Shown: one piece after another, positions 1-8,170 of the stretch
How the letters are laid out: each line of letters begins with the position of its first letter
Numbering within the stretch: the first letter of the stretch is position 1
Source: Candidatus Methylobacter favarea
GTDB taxonomy: Bacteria > Pseudomonadota > Gammaproteobacteria > Methylococcales > Methylomonadaceae
DNA length: 64,000 bases
NCBI RefSeq assembly: GCF_902806695.1
Contig: NZ_CADCXN010000013.1
Span: 1-64,000 of the forward strand
Direction of reading: 5' to 3'
The notes under the pieces: generated by a model
Told to the model about the DNA's origin: nothing
What the model saw: the letters and a program-made list of their open reading frames with translations, nothing else
Databases searched by the model: none
Made by a program: the position numbers and the translations under genes

Positions 1-177
1 CTTGTGTTCAATCAGCGCTTCCAGTTGAAACCCCAGGACAATGGGGCCTTTAAAAGGATTGTGATAGATCCTTCGCCAGTCATTACTGTCGTGGAATAAA
101 TTAAAATCATCGGTGGCATTGCGCGCCACATCAATATGTATCTGCTCAAATTTATCTGATCTTTCCGGAATGCTCAT
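1..177 (-). CDS. Hot-dog-fold (MaoC-like) protein, N-terminal part only
   Basis: An open frame of 59 codons starts with ATG at 177 and runs off the left edge with no stop. The visible protein has a Phe-Asn-Leu-Phe-His-Asp segment followed by an Asn-Pro-Phe-Lys-Gly-Pro-Ile-Val-Leu-Gly run. That order (acid/His strand, then a helix starting with Pro-Phe-Lys-Gly and ending in Gly-Phe-Gln) is typical of MaoC-like dehydratases and other acyl-thioester hot-dog proteins. No catalytic claim is possible from the fragment. It is transcribed away from the cNMP-binding/acyltransferase pair, so the 400-bp gap between them probably carries divergent promoters. Confidence 0.5.
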   Translation of the reverse strand, partial: MSIPERSDKFEQIHIDVARNATDDFNLFHDSNDWRRIYHNPFKGPIVLGFQLEALIEHK

Positions 178-582
178 AATTTCCGATCAATAAAGAACGC
201 TCATATACTCAGGCTTGGCTGTTAATTTAGCTATTATTAATGTATTGAGCATCACCCGCCGTCCAGGAATGCCTGTTTCTCAAGTATAGTTTTAATTTAC
301 TGAGCTTCTGAGAATTTTTGCCGCGTTTGTTATTGACTATTTGTGTATTTGGCGGCTACTTCACAGACTGGTTGAGGGAAAAGCCGTAGCATTTTTAACT
401 CAAATACTTACAGAAACAGGACGATTTCGTTCAATCAGCATCGCGGTCAAAGTGCCAGCGGCTATATCAGCTGCACTTGAAAATTCGCTATTTTTCACTC
501 AATGACTATTCTTCATGAAGAATGATAAAAGTGCTGATTTTTAGTTTTGAATTTCACTCATGCTTAATGAGGAGGGCGATTT
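178..582. promoter_or_regulatory. Divergent intergenic region with 16-bp perfect palindrome
   Basis: About 400 bp with no coding frame I can support. Positions 508-523 read ATTCTTCATGAAGAAT, a perfect 16-bp palindrome, 60 bp upstream of the ATG of the cNMP-binding gene. A dimeric regulator site is a reasonable inference. No -10/-35 pair is clear enough to name. Confidence 0.35.
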
Positions 583-1056
583 ATGAAAATCTCAATTGAA
601 GAGATGCTCAATGATGCAGAGTTTCCGGAAGGCATAGCCTGGAATCGCCGCTGTTTTCATGCTAATGAAATTATTGTCAGGGAAGGCGAAGTAGGAAGGA
701 CTTTGTTCATTGTTGAAGAAGGTATAGTGCGGGTGACCATTCAAGTCCAAGTAGGAGCGCAGAAAAACTTAAAACCGGGAATTAGCGATCTCGGAAAAGA
801 CGATATTTTTGGCGAAGTTTGTTTATATAAATCACATGTGCGCAATGCCACTGTAACGGCAGTTACCGACGGCCGCCTGCTGGAGGTCGATGGAGAAAGG
901 CTCAGCATTTATCTCGATGCGCACCCGATTCAGGGGTATTTATTTTACAAGAGCTTGTTCGAAGTTCTGCTTGAACGAGTGAATTGCGGTAATCACAGGA
1001 TTGAATATCTCCTGGCCTGGGGGCTTAAAGTGCATGACATAGCAAAACATCTCTAA
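583..1056 (+). CDS. Cyclic-nucleotide-binding domain protein (Crp-like sensor without DNA-binding domain)
   Basis: A 157-residue protein consisting almost entirely of one cNMP-binding beta-roll. It has the characteristic 'REGEVGRTLFIVEEGIVRV' stretch near residues 34-52, then 'DIFGEVCLYKSHVRNATV' (about 82-99), the phosphate-binding-cassette region, followed by a short helical tail. Crp/Fnr regulators are about 210-230 residues and end in a helix-turn-helix; that is absent, so this is a stand-alone sensor or adaptor, not a transcription factor. A strong ribosome-binding site (GAGGAGG) precedes the ATG. It lies 39 bp upstream of the exosortase-type acyltransferase on the same strand, suggesting co-expression and possibly control of that enzyme. 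Whether it binds cAMP, cGMP or nothing cannot be told from sequence. Confidence 0.8.
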   Translation: MKISIEEMLNDAEFPEGIAWNRRCFHANEIIVREGEVGRTLFIVEEGIVRVTIQVQVGAQKNLKPGISDLGKDDIFGEVCLYKSHVRNATVTAVTDGRLLEVDGERLSIYLDAHPIQGYLFYKSLFEVLLERVNCGNHRIEYLLAWGLKVHDIAKHL

Positions 1057-1095
1057 ACGGATAAATGACAGGATTAAATCAATGGGGGAGAGAAC

Positions 1096-1869
1096 ATGAC
1101 AAATAACATTCAGGCACTGGTTGAATATTTCGAGAAATATTTCTCCGTTGAGTTTGCCCTTACCCAGGAACAAAAGAACAGAGTATACGGAATACGATAC
1201 CGCGTTTACTGCGAGGAATTCAGATATGAAGCGCCCGAGCATTTTCCCGAAAAACAGGAATCTGACGAATTTGACGAGTATTCATTACATTGCTTGATAA
1301 CACACAAAGAACGGCACATTCCGGCAGGCTGTGTGCGTCTCGTTTCGGTAGCAGGAAGTAACGGTAAAGACCTTCTTCCTTTTGAGAAATATTGTGCAAA
1401 AAGTCTGGATAACGAATTTATCAAAGATTTAAATCTTGAACGCCAAACGGTTTGCGAGATTTCAAGGCTGGCTGTCGATGGTATTTTCAGACGGCGTTCT
1501 GGAGAAAAATCAACTCGTTTTGGTGATGTGCTGGATTTTACCGATCAGGAAAAACGTACGTTCTCTTTAATCGCTGTGTCCGGCTTTCTTGCCGCCACAG
1601 CTCTTACTGAACTGACAGGTCGAACTAACGTCTTTGCCATGATGGAACCGTTTCTGCCAAGACTACTTAAACGATCCGGCATAGTTTTTCAGCGAGCCGG
1701 AAAAGATATTGATTACCACGGGATTCGCGCCCCATACTTTATCAAGACCCGCTCAGCTCTGGACAATATGGATATCAATTTAAAGGTTTTATATGACTGG
1801 TTAAAGATACAGATCGAAGATGCGTATCAGACATCCATCTGGAACCCAGAAAGTCGAGTAAGGACTTGA
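1096..1869 (+). CDS. PEP-CTERM/exosortase system-associated acyltransferase (N-acyl amino acid synthase type)
   Basis: A 257-residue protein of the GNAT-fold group that includes autoinducer synthases and N-acyl amino acid synthases. Visible landmarks are 'YGIRYRVYCEEFRYE' near residues 31-45, an acidic stretch 'ESDEFDEYS', the core 'AGCVRLV' strand, and 'CEISRLAVDGIFRRR' (about 116-130), which is the signature order of the exosortase-associated acyltransferase family (TIGR03694-like). Members are thought to use acyl-ACP or acyl-CoA to acylate an amino acid or related amine; the substrate here is unknown. Start chosen at the ATG preceded by GGGGGAGAG. It probably forms a two-gene unit with the upstream cNMP-binding protein. 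No exosortase or PEP-CTERM protein is in the window. Confidence 0.8.
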   Translation: MTNNIQALVEYFEKYFSVEFALTQEQKNRVYGIRYRVYCEEFRYEAPEHFPEKQESDEFDEYSLHCLITHKERHIPAGCVRLVSVAGSNGKDLLPFEKYCAKSLDNEFIKDLNLERQTVCEISRLAVDGIFRRRSGEKSTRFGDVLDFTDQEKRTFSLIAVSGFLAATALTELTGRTNVFAMMEPFLPRLLKRSGIVFQRAGKDIDYHGIRAPYFIKTRSALDNMDINLKVLYDWLKIQIEDAYQTSIWNPESRVRT

Positions 1870-1947
1870 TTTCCGTTATTTAACGGACTGACCCGATTAA
1901 GCTGTTCGAGATCCGGCTTCATGAGGCTGAAGTTCTAATTAATCAGC

Positions 1948-2781
1948 TTATTCCTTTAAAACATCATCACACAGCGCGGGTAGCACCAGGGCCTGAACCG
2001 GCGGTTTTTTGGCAGGCGCCCTAGCTTCCGCTGAAAACCACCAGGCCAGCGAATTATCACAGCCATCCTTTTCCGGAAGGGGTTCCTGGGGGCGGCAATG
2101 GCTATTATTATCAGGACACTTGAGGCGTACATGAAAATGGTCATCATGGCCCCACCACGGACGAATTTTTCTCAGCCAGTCATGGGCCGTCTTGCGTGTG
2201 CATAACAAGCGTTTCACGCTGGGGTTGACAAAAATGCGCTCAACTTCAGGCATGCGTGCTGCGGTTTCAAGAATTTTTTCATGGGCTAAAGACCATTGGG
2301 TATAATTTATCTCAGCGGAGTTGCCCGCCAGAACTGAAGGCGAACTCCAGGTTTCGCGTTCCTCCGCTCTCAGGGGGCGGGTAGCGGCTTCTGGTGAAAA
2401 TAAATACCATATATCGACATCAAGTCCGGTCTGATGACTGCGGTGCCCGCTCAGCATAGGCCCGCCGCGCGGTTGTCCCAGATCGCCAATGAGTAAAGAG
2501 CCCAAACGCCTAGCATCGGCCGCTTGAGCCAATCGTTCAATAAACCCTATCAAATCTGGATGCCCGTAAAATCGCCCGCGCGACAGGCGCATCAGTTGGT
2601 AGCCTGTGCCATTCGGCGGCAGCGAAACCGCGCCTCGCAAACAGCCGGCCGTATAAGCTCCTATGCTCTGCGCCTCGCGCGTTTTTGTAGGTTGCGTGAG
2701 CATTGCCCATTGATTTAAAGCAGGATAGGCGGCGCACCCGGAAGAGGCGCACGCTACTAAAACTAATATCAAAACCTTCAT
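1948..2781 (-). CDS. mepA: Penicillin-insensitive murein endopeptidase MepA, probable lipoprotein
   Basis: A M74/LAS-family metalloendopeptidase that cuts D-Ala-mDAP cross-links in peptidoglycan. The zinc-site motifs are present: 'SGHRSHQTGLDVDIWY' in mid-protein and 'WWGHDDHFHVRLKCP' towards the C-terminus, each supplying His/Asp ligands. The N-terminus is a hydrophobic stretch ending in Ser-Ser-Gly-Cys, so a lipoprotein form is likely. I prefer the ATG at 2781 (MKVLILVLVACASSGC) over a TTG 18 bp further out because it gives a normal signal peptide. It is followed upstream by mltB on the same strand with a gap of about 50 bp, making a small peptidoglycan-remodelling pair. Confidence 0.9.
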   Translation of the reverse strand: MKVLILVLVACASSGCAAYPALNQWAMLTQPTKTREAQSIGAYTAGCLRGAVSLPPNGTGYQLMRLSRGRFYGHPDLIGFIERLAQAADARRLGSLLIGDLGQPRGGPMLSGHRSHQTGLDVDIWYLFSPEAATRPLRAEERETWSSPSVLAGNSAEINYTQWSLAHEKILETAARMPEVERIFVNPSVKRLLCTRKTAHDWLRKIRPWWGHDDHFHVRLKCPDNNSHCRPQEPLPEKDGCDNSLAWWFSAEARAPAKKPPVQALVLPALCDDVLKE

Positions 2782-2852
2782 TATCAATAAGGATATCAAA
2801 CCTACCCTAAACTAGTCCACATCAACAGTCTACCCTCCTTTATTCGTAGATG

Positions 2853-3908
2853 TTAATACCGCTGTTTTATAGCCTGGGCCAATTGATGCACCGCCATAGC
2901 ATATTTATTACTGTTATTGTAGCTTTTAATCACTTTAAAATTGGGATAAACCTGCCAGTATTCATTGCCTCTGTACGTGCTCAGTTCAATTATCGACGGA
3001 GCATGGGCGCGGCGCGTTTGTATGGCTACGGGCCGGTTAAGCTGCCAGCCGCTGCGTGAAAAATAATGCGCAACGCTGCCGATGGCATCATGCTGGTGCC
3101 AGAGGTCGCGGTGGCCGTCATTGTTAAAATCAACCGCCAAACGACGAATACTGCTGGGCATGAATTGTCCCAAACCCATTGCGCCCGCCCAGGAGCCGAC
3201 GGGTTTACGAGGCTCGTAGCCTTCTTCGCGGGTCATCAGCAAAAAGTTTTCCAGTTCCGATGTAAAAAATTCAGATCGTCTCTGAGTGTCAAAGGCCAGG
3301 GTGGTTAAGGCATCGAATATACAGGTTTTGCCGATATTGTGGCCGAAGTACGTTTCTACGCCAATAATCGCTACGATATATTCCGGGTCAACTCCATAAA
3401 TGAGGCTGGCTTTCTGGATCGCATCGGCATTGCTGTACCAGAATCTGACGCCTTCGTTAATATGGGCATCAGTAATAAATTGACTACGATAGCGCGACCA
3501 ACTGCCCGGTCGCGGGCGGACTATTGCTGGTCCCAGCGCATGATATCCTTGAGCATTTTCCAGGTCAATGACATTATAAAGACGGTTGGCCTGAGAGAAC
3601 AAGCCGTTTAAATAGGTTTCTGAAAACCCGTGTTTTTGTACCATGTGCTGGATAAAATTCCGTAGCGCCAATGAATTGGCATACATGCCGCTTAAGCTGT
3701 ACGCCGAATAGCCACTGGCATAGACTGGCAGCGTAGTGATAGCACGATATTGCACACTGGGCTGATGAATGGGGGGCTTGCGGACGATGCCCGGCATCGG
3801 CGAAAGGCTTTTTTTTGTTTTTAAAGGGGGTGAAGAATCGCTGGCGCATCCGGTAAATAACGCTGCTAAAACCGCTATTAAAAAATGCTTATAAACTGCG
3901 TTTATCAC
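2853..3908 (-). CDS. mltB: Lytic murein transglycosylase B
   Basis: A periplasmic lytic transglycosylase that cleaves the MurNAc-GlcNAc bond with formation of 1,6-anhydroMurNAc. The family motifs are clear: 'YGVDPEYIVAIIGVETYFG', containing the catalytic Glu in 'GVETYFG', and 'WAGAMGLGQFMPSSIRRLA' downstream. A signal peptide ends in a lipobox (Leu-Phe-Thr-Gly-Cys), so it should be outer-membrane anchored. I chose the GTG at 3908 because an AAGGAA ribosome-binding site sits just upstream; a TTG at 3932 in the same frame would add eight residues. It is probably co-transcribed with the downstream mepA. Confidence 0.92.
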   Translation of the reverse strand: MINAVYKHFLIAVLAALFTGCASDSSPPLKTKKSLSPMPGIVRKPPIHQPSVQYRAITTLPVYASGYSAYSLSGMYANSLALRNFIQHMVQKHGFSETYLNGLFSQANRLYNVIDLENAQGYHALGPAIVRPRPGSWSRYRSQFITDAHINEGVRFWYSNADAIQKASLIYGVDPEYIVAIIGVETYFGHNIGKTCIFDALTTLAFDTQRRSEFFTSELENFLLMTREEGYEPRKPVGSWAGAMGLGQFMPSSIRRLAVDFNNDGHRDLWHQHDAIGSVAHYFSRSGWQLNRPVAIQTRRAHAPSIIELSTYRGNEYWQVYPNFKVIKSYNNSNKYAMAVHQLAQAIKQRY

Positions 3909-4066
3909 TACTGTTTCCTTTTTGCCAGACAATTATATTATATAACTTTTGGGTATCTCTCATCCTGAAAGGCAATATTTTTTTATGTCGCCAGCCCGGA
4001 AGTCAGCTATGACTGTGGTCCATCCAGTGTAATAGAAAGGCCGGAGTTTTTCATAAACCGGTAGTA

Positions 4067-4807
4067 TTAACCTTTGACGGCGATCATACAGGCGAAATTC
4101 AGCCAGCGGAAATAGGTATCGATACGCTTGAAGCCGACGCGTTCCAGCAGGGCCAGATTTTCATCGAGCCGGTAGGGAACCAGCACATTTTCCAGCGCTT
4201 CGCGCTTGCGCCGGTTTTCCGCATCGGTATAACCGCTGTGCGTGCTTTTAAAGTGCAGATACTGGTTGATATACGGCCGGTTTAAGGCCGCATCATTGGC
4301 CAGAATTTTCTCCGACACCAGCAAGATGCCGCCGGGCCGGAGGGCGGCATAGGTATTTTTCAGCAAGTGTTCTCTTTGGATCGGCCTTACAAACTGCAGG
4401 GTCCAGTTCAGGATAATGACATGACAGGCCGGCAATTCAGGAAGCGCACTTAAATCAGCACAGATAAACGTGACTGTCTCGGCGCTGAGCTGTTCGGCTA
4501 ATTTGGCGCGGGCCCTATCCAGCATAGGTTCAGAGTTATCATAGCCGATCAGTCGGGCGCTGGCCGGACAGCGCGGATGGGCGGCAATATGGGCGAGGGT
4601 GGTGCCGGTAGAGCAGCCTAAATCGCAGAGCACCGCCGACTCGGCCGGCAGAAAGTCCATGATGAGGTCGGCCTGAAGCCGCTGAATTTCACTATAAAAA
4701 GGCACACTCCTTGCCACCATGTTGTCAAATACCTGCGCCACTTTTTCATCGAATGCAAAATCTTCCATTTTGCCTATTTGTTTAAATATTTTGTCTTGAG
4801 TATTCAT
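4067..4807 (-). CDS. cmoA: Carboxy-S-adenosyl-L-methionine synthase CmoA
   Basis: A 246-residue class I SAM-fold protein close in length to CmoA, which makes carboxy-SAM from SAM and prephenate for wobble cmo5U34 modification of tRNAs. The N-terminal block 'FAFDEKVAQVFDNMVARSVP' and the glycine-rich SAM motif 'LCDLGCSTGTTLAHIAAHP' match the family, as does 'VIILNWTLQFV' in mid-protein. CmoB, the tRNA carboxymethyltransferase that uses the product and is often adjacent, is not next to it in this window. The gene stands alone, with a 460-bp gap upstream. Confidence 0.93.
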   Translation of the reverse strand: MNTQDKIFKQIGKMEDFAFDEKVAQVFDNMVARSVPFYSEIQRLQADLIMDFLPAESAVLCDLGCSTGTTLAHIAAHPRCPASARLIGYDNSEPMLDRARAKLAEQLSAETVTFICADLSALPELPACHVIILNWTLQFVRPIQREHLLKNTYAALRPGGILLVSEKILANDAALNRPYINQYLHFKSTHSGYTDAENRRKREALENVLVPYRLDENLALLERVGFKRIDTYFRWLNFACMIAVKG

Positions 4808-5267
4808 CTATCTAGTTGCTAAGTTATTGTTTTTTGCTTCGGCAAAACAGGGCCGGTTTGCCTGATCATTGTAAAAGAGCCCTATAATGCGCCAGTAATG
4901 CCCATGACCGGCTCCAGCCAGTACCCCGGCCATGATTATTATCCCAATTCAGCGCAATGAGAACCAGTACGGAAGTTAAGGTGTTTGCCATGAGCATTAT
5001 GTCGGTTGTTGCTTACAGCATTTCCTGCCGATCCGTCGTTATCGTATTTCAGAAGGTTTAATATGCCCGCATGCATGATATTGCACCTGTGTTTCTTGAT
5101 TTAAGACTAGACCCGATACCGAAAAATAAGATACTTTTTTTTATTAACGGTTCAATAACGAATCTTGCAAAAAGCTTCCTGGCCAGATTTGGTGAAACCA
5201 TTAAATTTGCGTCTGGCACAGGATTAAAAGATACAGGTTGTTAATTTTTTTTCAATAGCATAGCATT
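4808..5267. other. Intergenic region before the metal-efflux operon
   Basis: 460 bp between cmoA (minus) and the RND operon (plus), so it should carry promoters for both. A 56-codon ATG frame at 5071-5241 lacks a convincing ribosome-binding site and resembles nothing I know, so I do not call it a gene. No other structure stands out. Confidence 0.4.
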
Positions 5268-5696
5268 ATGCGGATGGTTTCCCTATCTCGTAAATTCCTT
5301 ATTCTTCTGCTGGCCATGCTGCAGTTAATTGCACCGCTGGTGCATGCGCATGCCGGGGAAAAAACCTGGAGTTTTGGCCTGCATGTTCCGGGCCTTGAGT
5401 TGTATGGCATTGAGCATGACGGCGCTATGCTTCAGGCAGTGAAGACCTTGCAATGCAAAGCGCCTCTGGTGTGCGGCAATAATGCCGAAGGCATTCTTAT
5501 CGGCGTAGATGCCGGCATTAAAGACAAGCACATCAATACCGATGGCGGTTCAGATCACACTTATTATTTGTATCAGCAAATTTTAGCCCTCCCTACCCCC
5601 GTCTCCCCGTTCGATACCAATTTCTCGCCGCAATCACAACAGTTCGTTGGCCGATTGTTAATTCCTTCGCTATCTGCACGCTCGCCCCCAGCTTAA
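5268..5696 (+). CDS. Small exported protein of unknown function leading the RND efflux operon
   Basis: 142 residues with a clear Sec signal: positive N-terminus, hydrophobic core 'FLILLLAMLQLIAPLV', then 'HAHAGE' as the likely cleavage region. The mature part is about 115 residues, with one conserved-looking Cys pair ('LQCKAPLVCGNN') and a Pro/Ser-rich tail, and no transmembrane segment. I do not recognise the family. It reads in the same direction as the TolC-like gene 99 bp downstream, so a periplasmic role connected with metal binding or pump assembly is possible. The His-rich 'HAHA' belongs to the signal region and should not be over-read as a metal site. Confidence 0.6.
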   Translation: MRMVSLSRKFLILLLAMLQLIAPLVHAHAGEKTWSFGLHVPGLELYGIEHDGAMLQAVKTLQCKAPLVCGNNAEGILIGVDAGIKDKHINTDGGSDHTYYLYQQILALPTPVSPFDTNFSPQSQQFVGRLLIPSLSARSPPA

Positions 5697-5713
5697 TAAT
5701 CCTCGTTGTTTTT

Positions 5714-5737
5714 AGAAACCTTGCTGGCAAAGTTTCT
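5714..5737 (+). promoter_or_regulatory. Hairpin between exported protein gene and RND genes
   Basis: AGAAAC and GTTTCT flank a nested TTGC/GCAA pair, giving an imperfect hairpin just after the stop of the exported-protein gene. There is no T-run after it, so attenuation or mRNA protection within one operon is more likely than full termination. Confidence 0.3.
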
Positions 5738-5795
5738 ATAGCCTTTCCCAATTTAATATTTTATAGCGCGGACAACGCCGCATTGAGCTTTTCTT

Positions 5796-7061
5796 ATGTT
5801 TTCCCCGAATCTTTTCAGGAGCTGTTTGCCCGTTTTTTTTCTGGCGGCTTTTTCTGGTTTTGTTGGTTCGGCATGCGCTGATTCGACAATGAGCATTGCG
5901 CATTACGACCCGATTGAAATTGATGCCGCCTTGACCTTAACTGAACTCATTGATTTAACCATGAAAAAATATCCGGATACGGCATGGCTCAGATCTTTGG
6001 AAGAGGAAGCTGCGGCCATTGAAGAACGCAGCAAAAGCTGGACAGCTGGTGCTTCACAAGCAAACATCGGTTATCAGACGATATACAATTTAAAACTGAA
6101 TTACGCAACCGCGAACGTGCAGGTGCCGCTATGGAATTTGGGGCAGCGTGATGCCGAACATACCCTGGCCGCTCAGGCTGAAACCAGTGCCGAATTACAA
6201 GCTGTAGCGATTAAATTACGGGTGGCCGGATTGATTAGAGGGGCCTTGTGGAATATGGACCTGGCAAAAATTCGTTTTGAACAGGCGCAGGCAGAAGTAG
6301 CGGTCTTTGAAAAATTATGGGCCAAGGTGAATCGCCGCGTTGAATTGGGCGATTTGCCGCGGGCCGATTCATTGCTGGCTCAAAGCGAGTTGCTGCAAAA
6401 GCGCTCAGTGGCAACTTTGGCTGAAGCGGAATTAATGCATTCGCGCAAACGTTATTCAAGCATTACGCAAACCATTAAGGTACCAGCCCATTATGAGGAA
6501 AATTTAGTCAACATCCTGGAAATTCAGCAAAACCACCCGGCATTAACTGCCATTAATGCCCAGATAACGCGCAAGCAGGCTGAGATCAACGCCATTAAAC
6601 TGGTGGGTTCAGGCCAAAGCCATGTTGTCGCCGGCATATTAAGTGATGAAGGAAATAATTGGCGCAGCAATAGAGCGGAATATTTCAATGTCGGCGTCAT
6701 TATCCCCTTTGGAGGCAGCGCGCATTTGCAACCGCATATTGCCGCGGTCAATGTTGAATTGAACAGACTCAGAGCAGAACGTGAACAACTCTACCGGGAT
6801 CTGGAGCAGGCGCATCATGAAGCCGAACATGCACTGGCAGTCAATCAGGTCGAGCTCGGCATTGCCAATGAATTAAAGCAGGTTGCCGAACAGCATTTAA
6901 AAATGACTGAACTGAGTTTTTCGGTGGGCGAAATTAACCTGATGGATTTATTAAGAATCCAGTCCAGAACCCAGCAAGCCATTCTTAATGCCAAGGAGCG
7001 CTCGGTTATGTTGCAGCGGGATAAAGCGCTTTATAACCAGGCAGTCGGGGTTACGCCATGA
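5796..7061 (+). CDS. TolC-family outer-membrane efflux protein (CusC/CzcC-like)
   Basis: A 421-residue outer-membrane channel subunit. It has a signal peptide ('CLPVFFLAAFSGFVGSACA') and the long Ala/Glu/Gln-rich amphipathic helices typical of the TolC fold, e.g. 'NLMDLLRIQSRTQQAI' near the C-terminus, which matches the OEP repeat signature. Length fits the family (about 420-480). It ends in an ATGA overlap with the adaptor gene, so translation is coupled. It is expected to form the outer-membrane exit duct of the tripartite pump with the next two products. Confidence 0.88.
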   Translation: MFSPNLFRSCLPVFFLAAFSGFVGSACADSTMSIAHYDPIEIDAALTLTELIDLTMKKYPDTAWLRSLEEEAAAIEERSKSWTAGASQANIGYQTIYNLKLNYATANVQVPLWNLGQRDAEHTLAAQAETSAELQAVAIKLRVAGLIRGALWNMDLAKIRFEQAQAEVAVFEKLWAKVNRRVELGDLPRADSLLAQSELLQKRSVATLAEAELMHSRKRYSSITQTIKVPAHYEENLVNILEIQQNHPALTAINAQITRKQAEINAIKLVGSGQSHVVAGILSDEGNNWRSNRAEYFNVGVIIPFGGSAHLQPHIAAVNVELNRLRAEREQLYRDLEQAHHEAEHALAVNQVELGIANELKQVAEQHLKMTELSFSVGEINLMDLLRIQSRTQQAILNAKERSVMLQRDKALYNQAVGVTP

Positions 7062-8170
7062 GAATAATCAAATCGCTGCTGTTAGCGTGTGCATTCAGCT
7101 TTAGCGGCAATGCATCTGAAAACACAATCCAGATATCACAAGCGCATCTTGAAAATCTGGGAGTAAGAGTTGGCAAGCTGGAACCTGTCAAGCAAATTCC
7201 GGTGCTCTACGCGCCGGCTAAAGTCGTGATTCCTCCGGCTCAGGAATTTATTGTCAGTGCATCACAGGCAGGATTACTCACCAGGCTGAATGTGGGGGTT
7301 GGAGACAGGGTTAAAAAAGGCCAGATTCTGGCCCAGCTCAACAGTCCTGAGCTGCTGTCGCTGCAGCGGCTCTATCTTAAAGCTGACAGTGATCTGCAAT
7401 TAAGCCGGCTTTCTTACCAGCGCGATAAAAAACTGCTGGCCGAAGGCGTCATTGCTGACCGGCGCTGGCAGGAAACCCGCAGCCAATATAACGTCTTTGC
7501 TGCCGAGGCGAATGAACGCAGACAGCTTCTGGAAATCGCAGGCATGTCTGACAATGACATCAAGCGCCTTGACCGAACCCGCAGATTTAGCAGTCAGCTC
7601 AATGTCTATGCGCCCGTTTCAGGTGCGGTGATTGAGCGCCTGGCTGTGGTCGGAACGCGAATTGATATCCTCGCGCCTCTATACCGCATCGCCAATCTCG
7701 ATGAATTGTGGCTGGAAATTAATATTCCCCAGGAACGCATAGGCAGTATAAACATCGGCGATCAGGTAGTGATTGAAAACCCGGCTGCGGGCGCTCAGGC
7801 GGCAGTTAAAGCAGAAATCGCCTTGCTGGGGCAAAGCGTCAATCCGGAAAACCAGACCATTCTGGCGCGAGCGATTATCAGGGGCGAGCAAACGGCTGTA
7901 AAAGCAGGGCAGCGGATTAATACGCGGATTGTTCACGCTAGTGATAAAGCCGTCTTTAAAATTCCCAATGCCGCCATTGCTCAAAACGAAGGCAAGGCGT
8001 TTATTTTTATCCGTAATCTTCAAGGATTTCTGGTCCATCCGGTGGCTGTGGTCGGCAAGCAGGATGATGAGTCGATTATCAGCGATGACTTCACGGGCAA
8101 CGAGGTAATTGCCGTTAAAGGCGCTGTTGCCCTTAAGGCAAAGTGGCTGGGATTGGGAGGCCATGAATAA
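7058..8170 (+). CDS. RND efflux periplasmic adaptor (membrane-fusion) subunit, CusB/CzcB-like
   Basis: A 370-residue adaptor with a signal peptide ('SLLLACAFSFSGNAS'). The split biotinyl-lipoyl-like domain is seen as 'AGLLTRLNVGVGDRVKKGQI' (about residues 70-89) and again as 'LNVYAPVSGAVIERLAVVGT' (about 180-200), separated by an alpha-hairpin. The beta-barrel and membrane-proximal domains follow. It lacks the long Met/His-rich N-terminal metal-binding extension found in some CusB proteins. It overlaps the TolC-like gene by 4 bp and the pump gene by 1 bp (TAATG), a tightly coupled operon. Confidence 0.9.
   Translation: MRIIKSLLLACAFSFSGNASENTIQISQAHLENLGVRVGKLEPVKQIPVLYAPAKVVIPPAQEFIVSASQAGLLTRLNVGVGDRVKKGQILAQLNSPELLSLQRLYLKADSDLQLSRLSYQRDKKLLAEGVIADRRWQETRSQYNVFAAEANERRQLLEIAGMSDNDIKRLDRTRRFSSQLNVYAPVSGAVIERLAVVGTRIDILAPLYRIANLDELWLEINIPQERIGSINIGDQVVIENPAAGAQAAVKAEIALLGQSVNPENQTILARAIIRGEQTAVKAGQRINTRIVHASDKAVFKIPNAAIAQNEGKAFIFIRNLQGFLVHPVAVVGKQDDESIISDDFTGNEVIAVKGAVALKAKWLGLGGHE

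Noticed and set aside
5071-5241. 56-codon frame before the efflux operon
   Set aside because: No ribosome-binding site at the ATG, and no similarity; probably chance.
7679-8164. 161-codon minus-strand frame
   Set aside because: It lies antisense inside the adaptor gene, which is complete and in an operon; the frame is a shadow.
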